A DNA stretch of 21,787 nucleotides, from contig JAAYFX010000268.1 in assembly GCA_012728025.1 (NCBI GenBank), forward strand, positions 1-21,787, in the 5' to 3' direction. Below, one piece after another: positions 1 through 6,056 of this stretch (position 1 is its first letter; every line of letters starts with the position of its first letter). Made by a program: the position numbers and the translations under genes. The notes beneath the pieces were generated by a model that searched no databases, had not been told where the DNA came from, and saw only the letters and a list, made by a program, of their open reading frames with translations. This DNA comes from Clostridiales bacterium. Lineage in GTDB: Bacteria > Bacillota > Clostridia > Oscillospirales > Oscillospiraceae.

Positions 1-431
1 GAACAGTTATGAAGTATGAGGCAAACGACAAGTGCGCCTCCGGAGCAGGCACCTTTATAGAGGCCATGGCTCGGGCGCTTCAAATAAGCACAGAGGAAAT
101 GGGCGATTATTCCCTGCGCCACACCAAAGATTTAGCCACCAACGCCCAGTGCGTTGTGTTCGCCGAGTCCGAGGTTATTTCCCTCATCCACGCCAAGGAA
201 ACCCGAGAGGACATTGCTTATGGCGTACATATGGGAATCTCCAACCGCATAGCGTCCATGATTCGCAGAGTGGGCCTGACGGACAAATATACAATGATAG
301 GCGGCCCCGCTTATAACAAGGGTCTTGTTCGCTGTATGTCCGATGTTTTTGAAAGAGAAATCAGAGTACCCGAAGATAACCAGATTCTTAGCGCTGTCGG
401 CGCCGCTATCTTCGGCACAGAGAATCAGTAA
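1..431 (+). CDS. BcrA/BadF-type ATPase subunit (2-hydroxyacyl-CoA dehydratase activase / benzoyl-CoA reductase ATPase), C-terminal part
   Basis: The frame is open from the left edge to the TAA at 429-431, so the N-terminal ATP-binding half lies upstream of the window. Visible are NDKCASGAGTF and, about 39 residues later, AQCVVFAESEVIS. These are the two cysteine motifs that in HgdC/BcrA-type activators share one [4Fe-4S] cluster across the dimer. The C-terminal ASKHA signatures MIGGPAYN and SAVGAAIFG are also present. The family hydrolyses ATP to push a low-potential electron into a dehydratase or reductase partner. The stretch after the first Cys (IEAMARAL) is closer to my memory of BcrA than of HgdC. 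A related but different ATPase follows after 15 nt with its own GGAGG, which suggests a heterodimer. Family assignment is secure. The BcrA-like rather than HgdC-like label is inference. Confidence 0.88.
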   Translation, partial: TVMKYEANDKCASGAGTFIEAMARALQISTEEMGDYSLRHTKDLATNAQCVVFAESEVISLIHAKETREDIAYGVHMGISNRIASMIRRVGLTDKYTMIGGPAYNKGLVRCMSDVFEREIRVPEDNQILSAVGAAIFGTENQ

Positions 432-446
432 ACGGAGGAAAAAACC

Positions 447-1346
447 ATGGCTGAAATAGAAAAAGTAGAATATTGGAGATGGAAGGAATCCAACTGGAAA
501 AACCCTGATATACCTGACTGGCGTGGAAGCCTTATAACCGCCGGCATAGATATAGGCTCTACCAGTACACAGGCTGTTATTATGGCCGATGGCATTCCCT
601 ATGCGTATTCCAACATGAGAACCGGCTCTAACAGCCCCGATTCCGCAATCAATGCGATTAATTGGGCCATGAAGGATACCGGATTGACACTCGAAGACAT
701 AACCTATACAATAGGAACCGGATATGGGCGTGTAAACGTGCCCTTTTCCAACAAAACTGTAACGGAGATAACCTGCCACTCAAGGGGGGCGAACTTCATT
801 TACGGACCCAGTATCCGCACTATTCTCGATATGGGCGGACAGGACTGTAAAGCCATACACTGTGATGAAAACGGCGCTGTTACATCTTTCATGATGAACG
901 ATAAGTGCGCTGCCGGCACAGGTCGGGGCATGGAGGTTATAGCAAACCTTCTTGCTGTCCGTGTTGAGGATATTGGCAAGATGTCCTTTGAAATAGATGA
1001 GGAGCCGCCTCCGGTTTCCTCCACCTGCGTTATCTTCGCTAAAAGTGAGGCTACAAAGCTTATGCGAGCCGGCTGGACAAAGGAAAAGGTTCTGGCAGCG
1101 TATTGCCATGCTATGGCACTGCGTGTTGTGCGCCTTCTTGAGCGCAACGGCATGGAGCTTGACTTCGCCATCACAGGCGGTATTGCCAAGAATATCGGCG
1201 TTGTAAAACGCATAGAACGACTAATGGGAGTTACCGCCCTTGAACCTAAGTGGGACACCCAGATTGCCGGCGCAGCCGGTGCGGCTCTTATCGCCAAAGA
1301 CCTTGTTGAAAGAAAAAGAGCCAAAGAGGCAGTTGCCGCAAAATAA
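447..1346 (+). CDS. BcrD-like ATPase subunit (BadF/BadG/BcrA/BcrD family), second activase
   Basis: This is a complete 299-aa ASKHA ATPase. GIDIGS (33-38) is phosphate loop 1, EITCHSRGA (107-115) is a conserved linker, DMGGQD (128-133) is phosphate loop 2, and ITGGIAKN (242-249) and GAAGAA (275-280) close the fold. Cys154 (NDKCAAGTG) and Cys194 (SSTCVIFAKSE) are the predicted ligands of the intersubunit [4Fe-4S] cluster. GGAGG at 434-438 supports the ATG. Length and order after a BcrA-like gene match a BcrA/BcrD pair, in which ATP hydrolysis drives electron transfer from ferredoxin to the catalytic subunits. An odd feature is about 30 residues before the first ATPase strand with Trp at 10, 12, 17 and 25. 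HgdC-type activators start almost directly at the first strand. The exact enzyme it serves is not shown by sequence. Confidence 0.9.
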   Translation: MAEIEKVEYWRWKESNWKNPDIPDWRGSLITAGIDIGSTSTQAVIMADGIPYAYSNMRTGSNSPDSAINAINWAMKDTGLTLEDITYTIGTGYGRVNVPFSNKTVTEITCHSRGANFIYGPSIRTILDMGGQDCKAIHCDENGAVTSFMMNDKCAAGTGRGMEVIANLLAVRVEDIGKMSFEIDEEPPPVSSTCVIFAKSEATKLMRAGWTKEKVLAAYCHAMALRVVRLLERNGMELDFAITGGIAKNIGVVKRIERLMGVTALEPKWDTQIAGAAGAALIAKDLVERKRAKEAVAAK

Positions 1347-1409
1347 GGGACAAAGCTTAAACCCAGAACCTTGAGAACTAAAAATGCAAGATGGAAGGAG
1401 GCGAAAGCC

Positions 1410-1685
1410 GTGATAGCAAACTATGGCTATGAGGACGGTTCCGGTCACTATTACATCAAGATAGACACCGCCAAATGTGCCGAGTGTTCTGACAAGCCTT
1501 GCATAAAGGCGTGTCCGGAACAGCTTTACGTTACAGAACTGGATGATTTTGACGACGAAGTGATTATCATACGGGAAGATGCCCGCAACACCTTGCAAAC
1601 AAACTGCGCTAACTGCAAAGCCGACCAGAAAATGGAGCTTTGCAGACAAGTCTGTCCCTCGGACGCTATTGGATTCTCATGGTGA
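1410..1685 (+). CDS. Small 2[4Fe-4S] ferredoxin-like protein, probable electron donor of the reductase
   Basis: The start chosen is GTG 1410, because AAGGAGG at 1395-1401 sits 8 nt upstream; an earlier in-frame codon at 1371 has no such site. The product is 91 aa. Cysteines 23, 26, 31 and 35 form C-x2-C-x4-C-x3-CP, and 66, 69, 78 and 82 form C-x2-C-x8-C-x3-CP. Eight cysteines in two blocks predict two [4Fe-4S] clusters. The widened second motif resembles Chromatium-type very low-potential ferredoxins, the type known as donor to the Thauera benzoyl-CoA reductase. The first motif also has two extra residues over the classical C-x2-C-x2-C. Between the blocks is an acidic stretch around residues 44-50 (LDDFDDE). 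Its place between the ATPases and the catalytic subunits argues for a dedicated electron donor. Confidence 0.85.
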   Translation: MIANYGYEDGSGHYYIKIDTAKCAECSDKPCIKACPEQLYVTELDDFDDEVIIIREDARNTLQTNCANCKADQKMELCRQVCPSDAIGFSW

Positions 1686-1699
1686 GAAGCGCCACATAA

Positions 1700-1763
1700 A
1701 ATTTTAACTTTCGGACGCCCCGACACACAGCGCCAAGTCGGGATGTCCGAGGGCTTTAAAATT
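1700..1763 (+). promoter_or_regulatory. Long intercistronic hairpin between ferredoxin and catalytic-subunit genes
   Basis: The arms AATTTTAA...TCGGAC..CCCGA (1700-1723) and TCGGG..GTCCGA...TTAAAATT (1738-1763) pair in three blocks around a 14-nt loop. There is no run of T directly after it, so it is a poor intrinsic terminator. It could be an RNA-processing or stability element that sets the ratio of activator to catalytic subunits, or a partial terminator. Confidence 0.55.
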
Positions 1764-1794
1764 ACCTTTTCCAATAACATAAAGGAGGAAACAC

Positions 1795-2916
1795 ATGAGT
1801 TACCAGAAATTATTCGAGACCAAAGTTTCAGGCGAAGCCGCAAAAGCCTGGCAGGCACAAGGCAAGAAGGCCGTAGGCTATGTTTGCTGCCATGTTCCTG
1901 AAGAAATTTTCTATGCAGCGGACGTTCTTCCCATTCGCCTTAGGGCAACGGACTGCGTGGACAGCAGTGATGCAGAAACATGGATGACCAGCTTCAGCTG
2001 CAGCTTCGCACGTTCAATTCTCCAGTACCTTATCGACGGCACCTATAAGCTCGACGGCCTTGTACAGACCGACGGCTGCATGATGCCCGCCCGCATTATG
2101 GACAACTGGGAGCATATTTCCAAGAAGGAAGGAAAAGACCAGTTTACCCATTTTATAGGCGCCCCCCGTATAACCAATGACATTTCCACAGGCTTCTACA
2201 AATCCGAGCTTCAGGAGCTTGTTGATGCCATATCCAAGTTCTCCGGAGTTGAGGTAACAGATGAGCGCCTTAAGGCTGCCATTGCCAAGACCAACGAGAT
2301 GCGCTCTCTTATGGACCAAGTTTATGCACTTCGCACCGCCGAAAAGCCCGTTGTTTCAGGTGCTGAGGTTCTTTCTATTGCTCTGGCTGAGTGTGACCAT
2401 CATATCGACGATTATATCCAGATGCTCAAGGATTTCCTTGCAGATGCAAAGAACCGCAAGCCCATTGAGGCTCGCAGCCGTCTTATGATTATAGGCTCTG
2501 CTCTCGACAACCCCGAATACATCAAGGTTATCGAAGAAAAGGGCGGCATTGTTGTGGCAGACGACCTCTGCTTCGGATACCGTGCCTTTGGCCCTCAGCT
2601 TGAAGTTGACGATAGTGATGTTCTTGGCTCTATTGCAAAATACTATCTCAAGCGCAACGTATGCCCCCGCAGTCTGGACAACCGTCCGGCTATGCACAAA
2701 GAAATTATCGACATGGCAAAGAAGTACAATGTACAGGGCGTTATCTACCAGAAGATGCAAAACTGCGAGTGCTGGGGCGGAGAGGCATATTACCTCGAGC
2801 CCGACCTTAAGGCAATTGGCGTTCCCATGCTTCAGCTTGAGCGTGAGGAACACATGGCAAATGCAGGCCAGCTCGCCGTTCGTGCAGAAGCTTTCATCGA
2901 AATGTTAGAGAAGTAA
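1795..2916 (+). CDS. 2-hydroxyacyl-CoA dehydratase / benzoyl-CoA reductase catalytic subunit, BcrC/HgdB-like
   Basis: This 373-aa protein belongs to the HGD-D family (HgdB, BcrC, FldC). The family hallmark VCCHVPEEIFYAADVLP is at 30-46, with Cys31 and Cys32 where the family has a [4Fe-4S] ligand. SFSCSFARS (Cys69) and TDGCMMPARIMDNW (Cys95) are further conserved cysteine sites. QNCECWGGEAYYL (Cys324, Cys326) near the C-terminus matches the last ligand region of the family. Such subunits hold a low-potential [4Fe-4S] cluster that gives one electron to the CoA-thioester substrate. The length equals BcrC and HgdB. AAGGAGG precedes the ATG, and the second catalytic gene begins 17 nt after the stop. 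The adjacent Cys31-Cys32 pair is unusual in my memory of the family. The substrate cannot be read from sequence. Confidence 0.9.
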   Translation: MSYQKLFETKVSGEAAKAWQAQGKKAVGYVCCHVPEEIFYAADVLPIRLRATDCVDSSDAETWMTSFSCSFARSILQYLIDGTYKLDGLVQTDGCMMPARIMDNWEHISKKEGKDQFTHFIGAPRITNDISTGFYKSELQELVDAISKFSGVEVTDERLKAAIAKTNEMRSLMDQVYALRTAEKPVVSGAEVLSIALAECDHHIDDYIQMLKDFLADAKNRKPIEARSRLMIIGSALDNPEYIKVIEEKGGIVVADDLCFGYRAFGPQLEVDDSDVLGSIAKYYLKRNVCPRSLDNRPAMHKEIIDMAKKYNVQGVIYQKMQNCECWGGEAYYLEPDLKAIGVPMLQLEREEHMANAGQLAVRAEAFIEMLEK

Positions 2917-2933
2917 GAAGGAGGAACACATAA

Positions 2934-4259
2934 ATGTCTAAACCCAGACAGAACTTTGACCCGACAAAGCCGGTTAATATGATAGACCTTACCTGTGAAC
3001 AGGTTGATAGTATTTATCAGCACATGCTTACGAAGGGTATGCCCGAAATCATGTGGACTGTTGAAATTCAGAAGTTTACATGGGAAGAAATCCGTGATGC
3101 ACACAAGAATGGCAAAAAACTTATTGCCTTCGGCGGTCCCGTACCCGTAACCATAATGCGCGCATTTGATTGCGTTCCCTTCTTCCTTGATACCATCCCC
3201 ACCCGTATCGCTTCCATGGAAGACCTCTGCGGACGCTTCATTGACGAAACTGAAAAGTACGCTCCCCAGAGTATGTGTGCAATCGATAAGGCACAGTTGG
3301 GCGTTATGCTTAAGGGCGAGCTTGGCGTTCAGGTGGATGCCTTTGTTCATGCCACCGTTCCCTGCGACTCTGCCCGTATCGCATATCCCATGATGGAGCG
3401 TCTTATGGACTGCCCCTGCTTCACCTTTGACTGCCCCTTCCGTCATGACGACAAGGGCTTTAAGTATGTAGCAGAGCAGATTGAATCCTTTATTCCCTTC
3501 ATGGAAGAGCTCACCGGCCTTAAATGGGACGACGAGCGCAAGGCAAAGTTCAAAGAAATAAACGAAGAATCCAACAGAGCTTACGAGCTTCTCATCCAGC
3601 TTGGCGACCTGCGCAAAAAGACACCCTGCGTACTTCCCGGACGTATGCTCGTTCTCAACGCCATCATAGCTCCCCTTGCAGGAACTCCTGAAGTTACCGA
3701 AATGCTTCAGACCCAGCTTGACATGGGCAATATGCTCGCCGATATGGGCATGACCGCTACAAGATGCCCTGAGGAGCGCTATCGTGTATGTCTCATGCAG
3801 AATATGCTCTGGTCAAACACCGGCATCATGGACTGGATGGAAAAGACCTATGGTGCCATCACCGTTATGGACGGCTTTGGCTATCAGGACGGCGTAATTC
3901 TTTCCGATTTGGACAATTGGGAGACAGTAAAGTACGAAATGGCGAAGATGATGCTTCTCGTTCCCATGATTCACGGCGCCACCGGACCCACTGAGTACTG
4001 GCTCAAGTCCATTGACAAGATGTATGAAGAGTACAGCGTAAACGTCTCCATCTTCATGGGTCACGTTGGCTGTAAGCACACTTGGGCATCAGGCAAGATT
4101 GTTACCGACTACATTCAGGAAAAGTATGGCTTGCCCACCTTGTATGTCGACGTTGACGCAATCGACCCCCGCTACAAGTCAAACGACGAGCTACGTGCAC
4201 AGATTGGCGAATACATGGAATCCGTTGTTGGAGCACACAACTTCACAAAGGACGCCTAA
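2934..4259 (+). CDS. 2-hydroxyacyl-CoA dehydratase / benzoyl-CoA reductase catalytic subunit, BcrB/HgdA-like
   Basis: This 441-aa protein is the larger partner of the preceding gene, with a strong AAGGAGG site. Recognisable elements are FGGPVPVTIMRAFDC (67-80), an SMCAIDKAQLG block around Cys115, VHATVPCDSARIAYP (Cys144), and FMGHVGCKHTWASG (Cys380), which strongly recalls the GHVGCKHT motif of BcrB-like subunits. The conserved cysteines are predicted [4Fe-4S] ligands. Length (about 440) and pairing with a 373-aa partner suit BcrB, while HgdA is usually somewhat longer. It should form the heterodimeric catalytic core with the upstream gene, energised by the two ATPases at the start of the window. 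Ring reduction, alpha-hydroxyacyl dehydration or another reductive step on a CoA thioester are all possible. Confidence 0.9.
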   Translation: MSKPRQNFDPTKPVNMIDLTCEQVDSIYQHMLTKGMPEIMWTVEIQKFTWEEIRDAHKNGKKLIAFGGPVPVTIMRAFDCVPFFLDTIPTRIASMEDLCGRFIDETEKYAPQSMCAIDKAQLGVMLKGELGVQVDAFVHATVPCDSARIAYPMMERLMDCPCFTFDCPFRHDDKGFKYVAEQIESFIPFMEELTGLKWDDERKAKFKEINEESNRAYELLIQLGDLRKKTPCVLPGRMLVLNAIIAPLAGTPEVTEMLQTQLDMGNMLADMGMTATRCPEERYRVCLMQNMLWSNTGIMDWMEKTYGAITVMDGFGYQDGVILSDLDNWETVKYEMAKMMLLVPMIHGATGPTEYWLKSIDKMYEEYSVNVSIFMGHVGCKHTWASGKIVTDYIQEKYGLPTLYVDVDAIDPRYKSNDELRAQIGEYMESVVGAHNFTKDA

Positions 4260-4280
4260 GCACCTTAAACTAAAAGAAAA

Positions 4281-4320
4281 ATGCCGTGGCCGTAGAGAAT
4301 TAAATCTACGGTCACGGTAT
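4281..4320 (+). promoter_or_regulatory. 16-bp intercistronic stem-loop after the catalytic subunits
   Basis: ATGCCGTGGCCGTAGA (4281-4296) pairs with TCTACGGTCACGGTAT (4305-4320), with two G-T wobbles and an 8-nt loop. The following bases are TATATGGAAAAAC, so there is no terminator T-run. It probably protects the 3' end of the upstream message or partly uncouples it from the CooC-like gene, whose ATG is 38 nt downstream. Confidence 0.6.
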
Positions 4321-4358
4321 ATGGAAAAACAACCTTTTTAGAAAAGCGAGGGACCATA

Positions 4359-5120
4359 ATGGAAAAAATAAAAACGATAGCTGTAACAGGAAAAGGCGGA
4401 ACAGGAAAGACTGTTGTATCCACCCTTCTTATCCGTGCTCTTAGTGAGCGCTTCCCGGGCAAGGTTCTCGCGATTGACGCGGACTCGGCTATGAGCCTGT
4501 GCTACACCACCGGACTTAAGGTTGATAAAACCGTAAGTAATCTCCGCACCGAACTTTTGGGTTCACGGCATGCCCGCGAGCAGCTTGATGCCGGCCCCAC
4601 AAAAAACCTTATGCGCACCATACTTGCCCATGGTGACGGCTTTGACCTTCTGACCATGGGAAGACCTGAGGAGCCAGGTTGCTTCTGCGCCTGTAACGAG
4701 CTTCTCCGCTACGGAATTGATACCCTTATAGAGGACTATGACTATTGTATAGTTGACGGCGAAGCAGGCCCTGAGCAGCTTAACCGCCGTGTTATGAAAA
4801 GCGTTGATTTGCTGCTGGTTATGGCGGATATGTCCGCAAGAAGCCTTCAGACAGCAGCAGGCATTCTTGAAGTCGCCAAAGAAGGCGAAAACAATATAGA
4901 CGTTAAGCAGGCCGGCTTGGTGCTAAACCGTGTCCGTGGCGATGAACCTAAGGATGAGCTTTTGAAAAAGGTTGGCCTTGAAGTATTGGCAGAGCTGCCT
5001 GAGGATGCTCTTGTCAATAAATATGACCGAGACAGCACTTCCCTCTTTGAGCTTCCCATGGATAGTGCCTGCCCCACAGCTATCCGAGAAATGCTGAAAA
5101 AGCTAATACCTGAGTTTTAA
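4359..5120 (+). CDS. CooC-like P-loop ATPase (SIMIBI/MinD class) with CxC metal motif
   Basis: The 253-aa protein opens with the deviant Walker A GKGGTGKT (11-18), then AIDADSAMSL (38-47, switch I/A' region) and CIVDGEAGPEQ (130-140, Walker B/switch II). GCFCACNELLR carries Cys108-x-Cys110, the CxC pair that in CooC binds nickel at the dimer interface. CooC-family ATPases load Ni into CO dehydrogenase, or, as AcsF, into acetyl-CoA synthase. No CODH/ACS gene is in the window. The neighbours are Fe-S acyl-CoA reductase subunits before it and a metal-type repressor after it, so it may mature or activate this enzyme, or the Ni enzyme may lie elsewhere. GAGGG at 4348-4352 supports the start. The family call is firm; the partner is unknown. 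Confidence 0.85.
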   Translation: MEKIKTIAVTGKGGTGKTVVSTLLIRALSERFPGKVLAIDADSAMSLCYTTGLKVDKTVSNLRTELLGSRHAREQLDAGPTKNLMRTILAHGDGFDLLTMGRPEEPGCFCACNELLRYGIDTLIEDYDYCIVDGEAGPEQLNRRVMKSVDLLLVMADMSARSLQTAAGILEVAKEGENNIDVKQAGLVLNRVRGDEPKDELLKKVGLEVLAELPEDALVNKYDRDSTSLFELPMDSACPTAIREMLKKLIPEF

Positions 5121-5144
5121 GCTGTATAATTAAGGAGTAAGCAC

Positions 5145-5495
5145 ATGAGCAAGCCAGCGGCGCAAGGCGCACAGGAAAACCACAGCCATTCTCGGGTCAC
5201 GATTCACAGCCACGGAGAAAATGGGGTTCCCCATGTCCACACCAACAAAAAAGCGGTGCTGGGTCGTCTTGCTAAGGCAAGGGGGCATCTTGATTCTGTT
5301 ATGACCATGATAGAAAACGATAGGGATTGCGCTGAGGTTTTGGTGCAGATTGCAGCCGTCCGGTCGGCGATAAATAATGCCGGCAAGGTTATTTTGCAGG
5401 ACCATATTGCGGAATGTGTCATAGAAGCGGTCTCCTGTGGTGACTATGAGAAAATAGAGGACCTTAACAAGGCAATAGAACGATTCATAAAGTAA
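5145..5495 (+). CDS. CsoR/FrmR/RcnR-family (DUF156) metal- or electrophile-sensing repressor
   Basis: This is a 116-aa all-helical repressor with AAGGAG 7 nt before the ATG. Cys62, His87 and Cys91 keep the exact spacing (+25, +29) of the Cu(I) site of CsoR (C-H-C). The RGHLDSVMTMIENDRDC block is the typical N-terminal helix pair. An extra N-terminal tail carries His at 13, 15, 21, 23, 30 and 32, suggesting additional metal (Ni, Zn or Cu) binding. Family members are homotetramers without a helix-turn-helix that release DNA on binding Cu or Ni, or on reacting with persulfide or formaldehyde. Position right after the CooC-like gene makes metal-linked autoregulation of this operon plausible. The ligand cannot be decided by sequence. 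Confidence 0.88.
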   Translation: MSKPAAQGAQENHSHSRVTIHSHGENGVPHVHTNKKAVLGRLAKARGHLDSVMTMIENDRDCAEVLVQIAAVRSAINNAGKVILQDHIAECVIEAVSCGDYEKIEDLNKAIERFIK

Positions 5496-5520
5496 AAACC
5501 ATAAAGTGAATATATAAGAT

Positions 5521-5579
5521 AGGTATACGCAAAATGTGATTTAGTCACAACACCCAAAAAGCGTATACCTTCTTTTATT
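5521..5579 (+). terminator. Intrinsic terminator of the reductase-like operon
   Basis: AGGTATACGC (5521-5530) pairs perfectly with GCGTATACCT (5561-5570). Inside the loop a smaller TGTGA/TCACA stem forms. The T-rich stretch TTCTTTTATT follows directly. It lies 25 nt after the repressor stop codon. Confidence 0.75.
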
Positions 5580-5913
5580 AAATCCACAAAAATTTTTACG
5601 GAGCTAAGTCTCGGTTGCAATTATATGAAATTTGGTATAAGATGATAACTAAATAAAATATACTTGAAAAGTACTTTAAAAATCATTATACTGCGGCTTT
5701 TAAATTGTGAAAAAGTCAAATTGGTTTTTCCAAAGGGGGAATATATAGGGAAATATGTAAAAAGCGATAAAGGAAAGTGTCGAAATATTCGGAATTGCAA
5801 TAAGATACTATGGCATTTATGACATTTAATGGTCTCTTCTTGAACATGTTTACAAAATATTTTGCATCTTATCTTATATTATCTACAAACATTGTCTGCA
5901 AGTGAAATATCGA
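5580..5913. other. AT-rich non-coding stretch with several small palindromes
   Basis: No credible gene is seen in this part of the 561-nt gap before the CoA-transferase. It is very AT-rich and contains short exact palindromes: AAAGTACTTT (5668-5677), AACATGTT (5843-5850) and CAAAATATTTTG (5853-5864). The last two are only 2 nt apart and about 50 nt upstream of the predicted -35, so they could be repressor or activator sites. A weak promoter-like TTGCAA...TATAAG pair occurs near 5614-5640. A G5 run at 5735-5739 is a very weak candidate for a CsoR-type operator. Confidence 0.4.
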
Positions 5914-5942
5914 TTGCTTTTGTTAAATTTTTAGTTTAGAAT
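5914..5942 (+). promoter_or_regulatory. Sigma-A-type promoter of the CoA-transferase gene
   Basis: TTGCTT (5914-5919), a 17-nt spacer, then TAGAAT (5937-5942). Initiation near 5949 would give a leader of about 108 nt before ATG 6057. Confidence 0.6.
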
Positions 5943-5963
5943 TAATTGAGTGCAGATATTGAT

Positions 5964-6011
5964 TTTTCGACTTCGATTATTTCGAAAAGAGCATTTTCCC
6001 CGGGAAAAAGC
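5964..6011 (+). promoter_or_regulatory. Two tandem inverted repeats in the CoA-transferase leader
   Basis: The first is TTTTCGA (5964-5970) with TCGAAAA (5982-5988). The second is a nearly perfect odd-centred palindrome, TTTTCCC (5994-6000), C6001, GGGAAAA (6002-6008), extended by GC on both flanks. Both lie between the predicted start of transcription and the ribosome site at 6042-6048. They may be operators or RNA stem-loops acting on the message. Confidence 0.5.
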
Positions 6012-6056
6012 GAGAGATTTCACTATCAATATGTATATGGTAAAGGAGTTCAAATT

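Noticed and set aside
132..779. 215-codon minus-strand frame opposite the two ATPases
   Set aside because: Both strands cannot be supported; the plus strand has clear ATPase motifs in the right frame and ribosome sites. No signal supports the minus frame.
5731..5740. G5 run as a CsoR/RcnR operator
   Set aside because: CsoR-family sites usually have a G/C tract inside an AT-rich inverted repeat. The flanks here are not symmetric, so support is too weak to call.
5946..6056. N-terminal extension of the CoA-transferase from a TTG codon
   Set aside because: The segment overlaps the predicted transcription start and leader repeats, has no ribosome site and does not look like the family. AAAGGAG fits the ATG at 6057.
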